Source: Saccharibacillus qingshengii (GTDB lineage Bacteria > Bacillota > Bacilli > Paenibacillales > Paenibacillaceae). Taken from it: a stretch of 64,000 nt of DNA. Positions 8,416 through 16,765 of the stretch are shown in pieces. The position numbers and the translations under genes were made by a program. The stretch's first letter is position 1. Every line of letters starts with the position of its first letter. Under the pieces are notes generated by a model. That model saw only the letters and a program-made list of their open reading frames with translations. It ran no database searches and was not told the origin of the DNA. Where the stretch lies: assembly GCF_013185195.1 (NCBI RefSeq), contig NZ_JAAZWC010000001.1:347765-411764 (forward strand). Reading direction: 5' to 3'.

Positions 8416-9399
8416 TTAAAAATCGGAGCCGAATCTTCCTGTGATTATACCATGAATCTTCTCGTAACTTGCAAAAAAGTTTTCCGTTTCGGAAACGTCG
8501 ACCCAGTGGATGTCCGGCATATGCCGGAACCAGGAAAGCTGCCGCTTGGCAAAATGGCGGGTGTCTCTCTTCAGCCGGTACACCGCTTCTTCCAGCGAGC
8601 AGCTGCCGTCGAGGTAAGGCCAGATCTCTTTGTAGCCCAGACCCTGCATCGAGACCATGTCCGGGGTGTATCCCCGCTCCCGCAGCGCTTGTACTTCTTC
8701 GATCAGCCCACTATCCATCATTTGGTCGATTCTCTCTTCAATACGGTTATATAGCATTTGACGGTCCATTGTCAAACCGATCAAACATAGGTCGTAAGGC
8801 GTGGTCTTTTTCTGCTTGGCCAAGCGTTCTGACAGGGTTTCTCCCGTCAATTTGTGAATCTCCAGCGCACGGATCACCCGGCGCGTATCATTGGGATGCA
8901 GCCGCTCCGCCGAATCCGGGTCGATCGCCCGAAGGCGAGAGTGCAGCGCTTCGTTGCCGCAGGTTTCCGCGAAAAGCGCCTGCTCCTGACGAAAGGCTTC
9001 GTCGGCTCCGCTCTCCGCGAATTCGTACCGGTAGCAGAACGATTCGATATAGAGGCCCGTACCGCCGACGATAAACGGAAGACGGCCGCGCTGAGCAATC
9101 TCCGGGATAAGCGCATCGCAGCGTTCCTGAAACTCGGATACGGAAAACGGTTCGTCGGGCTCATGAATATCGATCAAGTGATGCGGAACGCCTTCCATTT
9201 CGGAGTGCGAAATTTTGGCCGTACCGATATCCATTCCCCGATACACCTGCATCGAATCGCCCGACAGGATCTCGCACGAAAAAGCTTTGGCCAGTTCGAT
9301 ACTGAGTTTGGTCTTGCCGACCGCCGTCGGTCCGATCAGAACGAGCAATTTGGGCTTGGCATCGGCCGGTTGTTGTTCGGTCAGACTTGTTTCAATCAA
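8416..9399 (-). CDS. miaA: tRNA dimethylallyltransferase MiaA
   Basis: Transfers a dimethylallyl group to N6 of A37 in tRNAs that read UNN codons. The 327-residue protein has P-loop GPTAVGKTKLS near 23-33, SGDSMQVYRGMDIGTAK near 46-62 (substrate binding), HHLIDIHEPDEPFSV near 72-86, and GGTGLYIESF near 113, all MiaA signatures. The start is TTG at 9399: a GGAG site lies 9 bases upstream, and the start overlaps the stop of the methyltransferase gene (9392-9399), suggesting translational coupling. The next gene is hfq. Confidence 0.96.
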   Translation of the reverse strand: MIETSLTEQQPADAKPKLLVLIGPTAVGKTKLSIELAKAFSCEILSGDSMQVYRGMDIGTAKISHSEMEGVPHHLIDIHEPDEPFSVSEFQERCDALIPEIAQRGRLPFIVGGTGLYIESFCYRYEFAESGADEAFRQEQALFAETCGNEALHSRLRAIDPDSAERLHPNDTRRVIRALEIHKLTGETLSERLAKQKKTTPYDLCLIGLTMDRQMLYNRIEERIDQMMDSGLIEEVQALRERGYTPDMVSMQGLGYKEIWPYLDGSCSLEEAVYRLKRDTRHFAKRQLSWFRHMPDIHWVDVSETENFFASYEKIHGIITGRFGSDF

Positions 9400-10171
9400 T
9401 GGGAATCACTCCGTACGTAATTTTGGCATGGTTGCGGCCGTCAGACGAGAAGCCGAGCCGCTCCATTTCTCCGCTGCCTTTCTTTTCTTTCAGGACAACC
9501 GTTTTGCGGGCCACCCGAACCGCTTCGCGAATGGCGTCTTCGCTCAGCGGCCGGGCATCGGCAAACGCCCGCAGCGGCGAGATCGCCGACAAGTCGTACA
9601 CCGGCTTGCGGAACATCGGATCGAAATACACGATATCAAAACTGTCGTCCGGCAGCGAACGAAGGTAAGACAGGTGGTCGGCATGAATCACTTCCACGCG
9701 CCGCATGGCTGCAGTCACGGAAGGCTTCTCGACTTCGTAGCTGGCCAATCCTTCTTGCAGCAGCACGGACAGCTCCGGCGACGCTTCCAGCGCGCAGACC
9801 CTGCCTTTGGGTCCGACGCGTACGGCAAATACCAGCGAATCGGTTCCGAGCCCGGCCGTACAGTCGAGTACGGAGTCTCCCTCGACGGCGCGGGCGGCAT
9901 CGATCATCGGATCGGGTTCGCCTTTGAGCAGCCGTTTGGCGCGCACATACCCCATGCTCGGATGATATTCCAGCACGGGTTGATCCGCGCGAAACAAACG
10001 GACTTTGCCCTGGGTCACAATCAGCACCGCGGACGCGCCGTATTTCGGAAATAGATTGGGAATCGAAGTTCGGCTGCGGGGCACCAAACGAATGCCCGAC
10101 TGCTCGGCTATCTTCCGGGCCCGGTTCAATTCGGCTTCGGCAGGCGAATCGCCGGTCGTTACGATCATCAT
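9392..10171 (-). CDS. Class I SAM-dependent methyltransferase, RsmJ/YpiP-like
   Basis: A predicted SAM methyltransferase of the RsmJ-like family. E. coli RsmJ methylates 16S rRNA G1516, but the target of the Firmicute relatives is not known to me. The roughly 259-residue protein has motif I VLDCTAGLGTDSLVFA near 113-128, an acidic SAM ligand in ALEASPEL, and motif IV FDIVYFDPMFRKP near 190-202 (DPMF in place of DPPY). The start is ambiguous between TTG 10177, ATG 10171 and ATG 10168; AAAGGAGA sits 4-14 bases upstream. It overlaps miaA by 8 bases at its 3' end. Confidence 0.82.
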   Translation of the reverse strand: MMIVTTGDSPAEAELNRARKIAEQSGIRLVPRSRTSIPNLFPKYGASAVLIVTQGKVRLFRADQPVLEYHPSMGYVRAKRLLKGEPDPMIDAARAVEGDSVLDCTAGLGTDSLVFAVRVGPKGRVCALEASPELSVLLQEGLASYEVEKPSVTAAMRRVEVIHADHLSYLRSLPDDSFDIVYFDPMFRKPVYDLSAISPLRAFADARPLSEDAIREAVRVARKTVVLKEKKGSGEMERLGFSSDGRNHAKITYGVIPID

Positions 10172-10284
10172 GAACAATGTTCTCCTTTGGAAAAACCGAG
10201 CGGCGGGCTTTGGGAAGACGCCGGTCGGTTCGGTTCTTTTTTGGGGTAGAGCTTCCAGGGAAATGAAATTCCGCCGGAAGAACG

Positions 10285-10390
10285 GACCTTCCCCCAGTTG
10301 ATTAGATCGCTCCCGGGTTATTTTCGAAACGGGTTGAAGCGTCCCGTTTCGAAAATTGGATTAAAGTCGCTTGGGGATTGGGGGAAGGTC
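10285..10390. repeat. Nested perfect inverted repeats between mutL and the methyltransferase gene
   Basis: Outer arms of 12 bp (gaccttccccca 10285-10296 / tgggggaaggtc 10379-10390) enclose inner arms of 14 bp (attttcgaaacggg 10320-10333 / cccgtttcgaaaat 10343-10356) with a 9-base loop. The spacers between them (starting ttgattaga and ttggattaa) look like imperfect direct repeats of one another. The outer right arm abuts the mutL stop codon. It may terminate mutL transcription, though no T-run follows on the minus strand. Confidence 0.7.
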
Positions 10391-12562
10391 TTACATCACC
10401 CGTTTAAACAATTTCTCCAGATCGTAAGTCGAAAAAGAAACTACGATCGGTCTGCCGTGAGGGCAGGTATAAGGCTGTTTGCACCGGCTCAGGCGTTCGA
10501 TCAAGGTCTGGGCCTGGACGTCGCTCAAGCGCTGATTGGCTTTGATGGAAGCTTTGCACGAGCAGAGCGTGGACGCTTTCTCGCGCAGTTTGGCCAGATC
10601 GATGGCGCGTTCGCTGAGAACCCACTCGGCCATTTCTTCGATAATGGACTGTTCGTCTCCGGCCGGGAACCAGTGCGGATAAGCCGTGACGCGGAACGTC
10701 TGGCCGCCGAACGGCTCCATATAGACGCCGGCCTGTTCAAACCAACCGATCCGGTCGCGAATCTTGGCGCTCTCGGCCGAAGTGAACTCGATGGTAATCG
10801 GGAGCAGCAGTTCCTGCGAAGCCGCTTCCGGCTGCCCGAACTTCTCGTAATAGTACTCGTAATTGATCCGCTCATGCGCCGCATGCTGGTCGATCAGGAA
10901 CAAGCCTTCGTCGTTTTGCGCGATCAGATACGTGCCGTGATGCTGCCCGATCAAAGTCATTTCCGGGAAAGCGGGACGTTTCGGCGCCTCGCCCCGGGTA
11001 TAGAGTTCGGCCGCGCGGGCCAGCGCGGCGTTCTGAGCGGCCGGCGCGGCGGGGCGGCTGCCTTGGGCGCCCGAAGCGGCGGGCCGGCCGGAACCGCCGG
11101 AGGCTTCGCGTCCTCCGGCGTAACCGCTGCTGCGGCCGCGCTCCCGCAGCTCCTGCGGGAGCGGATCGCGCCTGCCGCCTTCGGCCGGATAAGCGGAGGG
11201 CTGCCCGGCGGACGCGGCAGCGGACGCTTCGGAGCGCGGCGCAGACTGCGCTCCGGGTTCCGAGGCGCGCGGCGCGAAGCGCGCGCCGGCACGGTCTTCG
11301 GAAGCGGCCGCAGGCGCTTGCGGAAGCGAAGCCGGCTGCGCAGCGCCGGCCGGTGCGGCCGCAGGCTCGCCCGGCACGAAATCGTCGGCATCGTCCGACG
11401 GTTCGGCCCGGCCCGGCGCAGACGCGCCGGACGACAGAGCGGGCGCGGATGCACCTTGCGGCTGCTGTGCTGCAGATTCACCGATCAGCTCTTCCCGTTT
11501 CGGGAAATGGAACTGCTCCTGGATCATGCTGCTGCTTTTGCCGATCCGCTGGTTGATCGCTTTGGGAATCAGCACTTCGCGGGCCAACGCGGCGCGGATC
11601 GTATCCTGGACGAATTCGGTCAGCTCCGCCTCCTTGCTGAAGCGCACTTCAAGCTTGGCCGGATGCACGTTGACATCGACGAGCGAAGGATGCATCGCCA
11701 GACGCAGCACGACAAGCGGATGCCGCCCGACGGGAAGCAGCGTATGGTACGCCCGCATGATCGCCTGGTTCAACACATGGCTGCGGATATAACGGCCGTT
11801 CACGACCGTCGTGATCGCGCTGCGGTTCGAACGGGTGAAGTCCGGCAGGCTGACGAATCCTCCGACGGAAAAGTCGAGATTCTCGCCTTCGAGCGGCAGC
11901 ATCGCTTTGGCGCTTGTCGTCCCGTACACCGCCGCAATCACCTGGAGCAGGTCGCCGCCGCCCAGCGTCTGGAGCAGCGAGTTGCCGTTGTGGCGCAGCG
12001 TAAACGCCACATCCGGATTGGACAGGGCCATCCGGTACATATAATCGGAAATATGCCCCAGTTCCGTCTGCACCGTCTTCATGTATTTCAGTCGGGCAGG
12101 CGTATTGTAGAACAGTTCCCGTACGCGAAAATCCGTTCCTCGCGAAGCGGGCGCGTCTTCGTTGCTCTTGAGCGTCCCGCCTTCGATAACAAGCCGGCGT
12201 CCCGCTCCGTCTTCGCCGCAGGCGGTCAGCACTTCCACCTTGGCGACCGAAGCGATACTCGGCAGCGCTTCGCCGCGAAATCCCAGGCTCGTGATCTGGA
12301 ACAGATCCCGGCCGCCCGAAATTTTGCTGGTGGCATGCCGGTAAAAAGCCGTCTCGCAGTCGTCCGGTTCGATGCCCGAGCCGTTGTCGGTTACCCGGAT
12401 CGAAGACAGTCCGCCTTCTTCCGTCCATACGTCGACTTTGGTCGCTCCGGCGTCGATCGCGTTCTCGACCAGCTCTTTGACGACCGAAGCCGGCCGTTCC
12501 ACCACTTCGCCGGCCGCGATCTGGTTGGCGATATGTTCGTCCAATACTTTGATTCTGGCCAT
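10391..12562 (-). CDS. mutL: DNA mismatch repair protein MutL
   Basis: The ATPase and nicking endonuclease of mismatch repair, recruited by MutS. The 723-residue protein has a GHKL ATPase N-domain with ELVENAIDAGATKVDV (near 31), DNGSGI (near 59), TSLGFRGEALPSIA (near 90) and YIRSHVLNQAI. A long Ala/Pro/Gly/Glu-rich linker covers about 345-510. The C-terminal domain carries the endonuclease motif DQHAAHERINYEYY near 545, plus SCKAS-type and CPHGRP motifs, so this is a nicking-type MutL. ATG 12562 follows AAAGGAGAA. It is 33 bases downstream of mutS in a mutSL operon. The linker is very GC-rich and generates spurious ORFs in other frames. Confidence 0.97.
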   Translation of the reverse strand: MARIKVLDEHIANQIAAGEVVERPASVVKELVENAIDAGATKVDVWTEEGGLSSIRVTDNGSGIEPDDCETAFYRHATSKISGGRDLFQITSLGFRGEALPSIASVAKVEVLTACGEDGAGRRLVIEGGTLKSNEDAPASRGTDFRVRELFYNTPARLKYMKTVQTELGHISDYMYRMALSNPDVAFTLRHNGNSLLQTLGGGDLLQVIAAVYGTTSAKAMLPLEGENLDFSVGGFVSLPDFTRSNRSAITTVVNGRYIRSHVLNQAIMRAYHTLLPVGRHPLVVLRLAMHPSLVDVNVHPAKLEVRFSKEAELTEFVQDTIRAALAREVLIPKAINQRIGKSSSMIQEQFHFPKREELIGESAAQQPQGASAPALSSGASAPGRAEPSDDADDFVPGEPAAAPAGAAQPASLPQAPAAASEDRAGARFAPRASEPGAQSAPRSEASAAASAGQPSAYPAEGGRRDPLPQELRERGRSSGYAGGREASGGSGRPAASGAQGSRPAAPAAQNAALARAAELYTRGEAPKRPAFPEMTLIGQHHGTYLIAQNDEGLFLIDQHAAHERINYEYYYEKFGQPEAASQELLLPITIEFTSAESAKIRDRIGWFEQAGVYMEPFGGQTFRVTAYPHWFPAGDEQSIIEEMAEWVLSERAIDLAKLREKASTLCSCKASIKANQRLSDVQAQTLIERLSRCKQPYTCPHGRPIVVSFSTYDLEKLFKRVM

Positions 12563-12595
12563 ATGAGTTCTCCTTTCCCGTGCGATTGTCGACGG

Positions 12596-15382
12596 TTATC
12601 CCAGCCGCTGCGCTTCCAATTTCAGTTCGTTCAGCATCTGCATCGCCTGCAGCGGCGTCAGATTCATTACGTCGATTTCCCGGACGCGCTGAAGCATTTT
12701 TTTGACTTTCGGATCTTCTTTGGCCGGGACGGGCACGGCCTGCGCCGTTCCTTCTTCTTCGCCGAAGATCGAGAGCTGCACTACGCCGTTATCCGGCCGC
12801 TTGGCAGCGGGCGGTTCTTCCGGCGTATCGGTAACAGCCGGAATCTGGGCCGGGCGCGTACCGGCAGCGGCCGAAAATTCCGCCGGAGCCGGTTCGCGCA
12901 CTTCTTCGGACATGGGTTCGGCCGCTTGGCTTGCCAGCGGAGTATACGGGCGCTTGCCTTCCTGTTCAACGCCGCCCACGGTGACAACCGCAGCCGCCTG
13001 CTCGAAGCCCTGCAGCAGACCGTAAGCCCGGTCGATGATACTGCCCGGAAGCCCTGCCAGACGGGCACAGTAAATGCCGTAACTCGTACTGGCCGCTCCC
13101 GCGACCAGTTTGCGCAGGAAGGCAACATTGTCTCCGCTCTCGCGTACCGCCATACAATAATTCCGCAGACGTGGCAGACTTTCTTCCAGATGCGCGAGTT
13201 CGTGGAAGTGGGTCGAGACAAGCGCTTTGCAGCCGATCGACTCGTGCACATGCTCGATCACCGCTTGGGCGATCGCCATGCCTTCGCTGGTGGAAGTTCC
13301 CCGCCCGAGTTCGTCGATGATAATCAGACTGTCTTTTGTCGCCTGCTCGGTCATGACCTGGATATCCGCCATCTCGACCATAAACGTACTTTGACCGCCG
13401 ACCAGATCGTCCGCCGCTCCGATCCGCGTGAAGATACGGTCAAGCAGAGGGACGCTTGCCCGGGACGCCGGAACGAAACATCCGATCTGCGCCATGATCG
13501 AGATCAAGGCAACCTGGCGCATATACGTGCTTTTGCCGGCCATATTCGGCCCGGTAATCAGCATGATATTCGCGCCTTCCTGCGCCAGATCCGTGGCATT
13601 GGCTACAAACGAACCGCCTTCCATTACCGCTTCGACAACCGGATGGCGTCCGTTCTCGACCGTCAGGTCGTAACCGTCGTGCAGCTGCGGACGAACGAAC
13701 GACTTTTCCGCGCTCGCTTCCGCAAAAGCCTGATACACATCGATTTCGGCTACCCGCTCGGCCAGCGCTTTGAGCCGGGGAATCCTCTCCGCGACTTTCT
13801 CACGCAGTTCCAGAAACAGTCCGTATTCGAGATCGGCCATTTTCTCTTCCGCCTCGAGAATCAGCGACTCTTTTTCTTTCAATTCGGGGGTGATGTAACG
13901 TTCGGCGTTGGCCAGGGTCTGTTTGCGTTCGTAGCGGCCTTCCGGAAGTTGGTTCAAGTTGGCGCGCGTCACTTCGATATAGTAGCCGAATACTTTGTTG
14001 TACCCGACTTTGAGCGAACGGATACCGGTTACGCGGCGTTCTTCGGCTTCGAGTTCGGCGATCCAGCGCTTGCCGTTGACGCTCGCTTCGCGCAGCTGAT
14101 CCAGATGCTCGTGATAGCCTTTGCGAATCAGTCCGCCGTCGCGCACGGATACCGGAGGTTCGTCGGTCACCGCCGCGGAGATCGCTTCCGCGAGCTCCGC
14201 GCATTCGTCCATCCGGTTCGCCGTTGTCCCAAGCGTCTGCGAACCCGAGTCCAGGCAGATCCGTTTGAGATGGGGGATCTGCAGCAGCGAATCCCGCAGC
14301 GCGACCATATCGCGGCCGTTGGCGCTGCCGAAAGCGACCCGTCCGACAAGCCTCTCGAGATCGTAGATTTCGTTCAGGCCTTCCTGAATATCTCCCCGCA
14401 GGATCAGATCGCGGTGCAGCCGTTCGACCGCTTCCAGACGATCTTCGATCGAACTGCGCTGAAGCAGCGGCTTGTCGATCCAGCGGCGCAGCGTCCGGGC
14501 GCCCATCGACGTTTTGGTCCGGTCGAGCAGCCAGAGCAGCGAACCTTTCTTGGAGCGTTCGCGCACCGTTTCCGTCAATTCCAGATTGCGGCGGGTGAAC
14601 GAATCCAGAATCATATAATGATTCGGCTCGTAGACCGAGATTTTCGTCAGCTGCCCCAGCGCTCTCTTCTGGGTTTCCGCCAGATAAGCGAACAAACGGG
14701 CGATACAGACACGGCGCTCCGCGTCGAGACGGGCCCAGACGGCTTCGCCGAACTGCTCCCGCGCTCCTTCTTCCCGGCTCTTGTCCCAAGGCGTGCAGAC
14801 CAGGCGCCGCTCCATTGGAGCGATCTGCGCGGAGAGCAGGTCCAGCAGCGCAGCGTCGCCGATCGCTTCGGACGGTTGGTAAACGCCTACTTCGCCTTTG
14901 ATCCATTCTTCATTGTCCGGCGCGGATGTGACATGCAGATCGCCCGTCGACAGATCGCAGGCCGCAATCGCCGTCATGCCGCCGCTGCTGGTTACGCAGA
15001 CGAGGTAGTTGTTCGATTTCTCGCCCAATGCCCGGCTTTCCATCAGCGTGCCCGGCGTCACGACGCGTACGATCTCGCGGCGCATCATTCCCCGGCCGGC
15101 CCCCGCTTCTTCCACCTGTTCGCAGATAGCGACTTTGTAGCCTTTTTCGATCAGACGCTGCACATACCCTTCGGCCGCATGATAAGGGACTCCGCACATG
15201 GGAGCCCGTTCTTCAAGCCCCGCGTTTCGTCCGGTCAGCGTAATCTCCAGTTCCCGCGAAGCGGTAACGGCATCGTCGAAAAATATTTCATAAAAGTCCC
15301 CAAGCCGGAAAAACAGGATCGCGTCCTTGGCTTCTTCCTTGATCTTGAGATACTGTTCCATCATCGGCGTTAACTTGGCCAT
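12596..15382 (-). CDS. mutS: DNA mismatch repair protein MutS
   Basis: Recognises mispairs and small loops and recruits MutL. The 928-residue protein has the mismatch-binding domain start FFRLGDFYEIFFDDA (near 24; F-Y-E is the Phe-X-Glu motif), connector and lever domains, and an ABC-type ATPase with Walker A TGPNMAGKSTYMRQ (near 617), the signature VGGQSTFMVEM and Walker B IIIDELGRGTST (near 693). A roughly 90-residue Pro/Ala/Glu-rich segment precedes the C-terminal helix pair (LQRVREIDVMNLTPLQAMQ). ATG 15382 follows GGAGGGGA. An extended -10 promoter lies upstream. Confidence 0.97.
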   Translation of the reverse strand: MAKLTPMMEQYLKIKEEAKDAILFFRLGDFYEIFFDDAVTASRELEITLTGRNAGLEERAPMCGVPYHAAEGYVQRLIEKGYKVAICEQVEEAGAGRGMMRREIVRVVTPGTLMESRALGEKSNNYLVCVTSSGGMTAIAACDLSTGDLHVTSAPDNEEWIKGEVGVYQPSEAIGDAALLDLLSAQIAPMERRLVCTPWDKSREEGAREQFGEAVWARLDAERRVCIARLFAYLAETQKRALGQLTKISVYEPNHYMILDSFTRRNLELTETVRERSKKGSLLWLLDRTKTSMGARTLRRWIDKPLLQRSSIEDRLEAVERLHRDLILRGDIQEGLNEIYDLERLVGRVAFGSANGRDMVALRDSLLQIPHLKRICLDSGSQTLGTTANRMDECAELAEAISAAVTDEPPVSVRDGGLIRKGYHEHLDQLREASVNGKRWIAELEAEERRVTGIRSLKVGYNKVFGYYIEVTRANLNQLPEGRYERKQTLANAERYITPELKEKESLILEAEEKMADLEYGLFLELREKVAERIPRLKALAERVAEIDVYQAFAEASAEKSFVRPQLHDGYDLTVENGRHPVVEAVMEGGSFVANATDLAQEGANIMLITGPNMAGKSTYMRQVALISIMAQIGCFVPASRASVPLLDRIFTRIGAADDLVGGQSTFMVEMADIQVMTEQATKDSLIIIDELGRGTSTSEGMAIAQAVIEHVHESIGCKALVSTHFHELAHLEESLPRLRNYCMAVRESGDNVAFLRKLVAGAASTSYGIYCARLAGLPGSIIDRAYGLLQGFEQAAAVVTVGGVEQEGKRPYTPLASQAAEPMSEEVREPAPAEFSAAAGTRPAQIPAVTDTPEEPPAAKRPDNGVVQLSIFGEEEGTAQAVPVPAKEDPKVKKMLQRVREIDVMNLTPLQAMQMLNELKLEAQRLG

Positions 15383-15420
15383 GATTCCCCTCCATCATCG
15401 TGCCTTCTTTTCTCTCCCTG

Positions 15421-15429
15421 ATTATAACA
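15421..15429 (-). promoter_or_regulatory. Extended -10 promoter of mutSL
   Basis: The minus strand reads TGTTATAAT, a perfect TATAAT -10 with the TGn extension, about 40 bases upstream of the mutS start. No convincing -35 is present, which is usual for extended -10 promoters. Confidence 0.6.
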
Positions 15430-15532
15430 GACTTCCGGCAAAAAGCGCGCGAATGCGAACGTATGTTCATTTTATCATCAAATGATCCACAAAAAACAGC
15501 TCGAATTCCAACCCTATCTCGCTGTATGCATC

Positions 15533-15561
15533 AAAAAGAGGTCGGTAGACGCACCGCCCTC
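15533..15561 (-). terminator. Terminator after the aromatic-acid-exporter-like gene
   Basis: On the minus strand a 9-bp stem with one mismatch (gagggcggt/accgacctc), 6-base loop, is followed by TTTTT, 57 bases beyond the stop of the gene ending at 15618. Confidence 0.78.
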
Positions 15562-15617
15562 TTCCTTTTGAACATTTTCGGCAGCCCTGTTACCGACCCG
15601 CTTCATTCCCCTGCTTT

Positions 15618-16580
15618 TCACGTTACATGCGGCGCCTTGTCTTTTTTGGACATGCCCAAGTAGCGGTTGAGTTCCCGGCAGAGCTGCAAAATCGCCGAGC
15701 GTACCTCGAACTCTTCGCGGGTATCCGGCAGATTCATTTCTTTGAAGCGCTCTTCCAGCTCCCGGAGCATCTCGGCGGCTCTGCCCGTATAATACTCGCT
15801 TTTGACATCGCGTTCCAACCGGTCGAACAATTCCGCCGTCAGCTCCGCCTGGGAGATCTGCCGGTAGACCTGCGAGACCAACTGCGCCATCGTCTGGATC
15901 GATTCCAGCTGCTGCTTGCGCATGTAGAAATACACGCTCCAGAAATCGTCGGCTTTTACGACCTGATTTTCCAGGGAACGCCTTGCCAGGGTTAGTCCTT
16001 CTTCCACTTTTTTGTCCGCTTCGATCAATTCCCGGCCGTCCCATACATAGTCCGGGTTGCGCAGGGTACGGGCAAATTGGGCGAAGATCCGCGAGAAACA
16101 TTCGTCCGCTTCGCTGCGGATCTTCGACAGCTTTTCTTCCGGATTCGGCATATAGATCAGATTGACCAGCATGGCCGAACCCAGACCGATGACGAGAAGC
16201 TGGAGTTCCGTCCACAGCACCGGCCAGGAGATTTCCCCCGCGTTAAACACATGGAACACAACAACCGCATTGGTGACGATTCCGCCTTTGAACGAAGCTC
16301 TGACGATAACCGGAAAAGCGATCAGGATATAAAGCGGAATGACCCAGTAGTGAAAGCCGAGTCCCCCAAACAAGACACAGGCAACCGCCAATCCGACGAT
16401 CGAAGCGAAAAAGCGGTCCACGACCGTTTTGATACTTCTTTTGATCGTCGTGTCGAGTCCCAGGATCGCCAGCAGTCCCGCCGAAGTCGCCGACGGAATC
16501 CCGACGAAGTGCGCAATCATCACCGCGGCAAAAGCCGCAAACGCCGTTTTGATTACGCGAAAGCCAAATAGGCCAGCCAT
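15618..16580 (-). CDS. Aromatic acid exporter family membrane protein (DUF939/FUSC-like)
   Basis: A predicted inner-membrane transporter of the ArAE/FUSC superfamily; the substrate is unknown. The 320-residue protein has about four hydrophobic segments in its first 140 residues (FRVIKTAFAAFAAVMIAHFVG, ASIVGLAVACVLFGGLG, WVIPLYILIAFPVIV, LQLLVIGLGSAMLVNLIYM), then the family's helical cytoplasmic C-terminal domain from MPNPEEKLSKIRSEADE onward. ATG 16580 is chosen because GAGAAGGGATTCA is directly upstream; upstream in-frame Met residues lack a site. It stands alone between mutS and the carboxypeptidase gene, with terminators on either side. Confidence 0.86.
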   Translation of the reverse strand: MAGLFGFRVIKTAFAAFAAVMIAHFVGIPSATSAGLLAILGLDTTIKRSIKTVVDRFFASIVGLAVACVLFGGLGFHYWVIPLYILIAFPVIVRASFKGGIVTNAVVVFHVFNAGEISWPVLWTELQLLVIGLGSAMLVNLIYMPNPEEKLSKIRSEADECFSRIFAQFARTLRNPDYVWDGRELIEADKKVEEGLTLARRSLENQVVKADDFWSVYFYMRKQQLESIQTMAQLVSQVYRQISQAELTAELFDRLERDVKSEYYTGRAAEMLRELEERFKEMNLPDTREEFEVRSAILQLCRELNRYLGMSKKDKAPHVT

Positions 16581-16658
16581 TGAATCCCTTCTCCCGTTTT
16601 CAGAAACGTTCACTGAATTTTAGAAACTCCCATACTCCTTACATTTCTGTGCGGAGAC

Positions 16659-16696
16659 AAAAATCCCGCCGTTCCTCGGAGGAACCGGCAGGATTT
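16659..16696 (-). terminator. Rho-independent terminator of the carboxypeptidase gene
   Basis: A long hairpin (arms about 16661-16676 and 16680-16696, pairing aaatcccgcc-gttcct with aggaaccggcaggattt, including a G-U pair and a one-base bulge) is followed on the minus strand by TTTTTG. It lies about 70 bases past the carboxypeptidase stop. Confidence 0.85.
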
Positions 16697-16765
16697 CGAT
16701 CGGTTCCGCGCGGAACCGGGGACAAGCAGCCGAAGCTGCCGCCCGCTCCCATGCGGAAACGAAGG

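Noticed and set aside
10298-15373. A 1691-codon plus-strand open frame opposite mutL and mutS
   Set aside because: It is the high-GC antisense shadow of two certain genes. The protein is Arg-rich and low in family signals, and it lacks a sensible start context.
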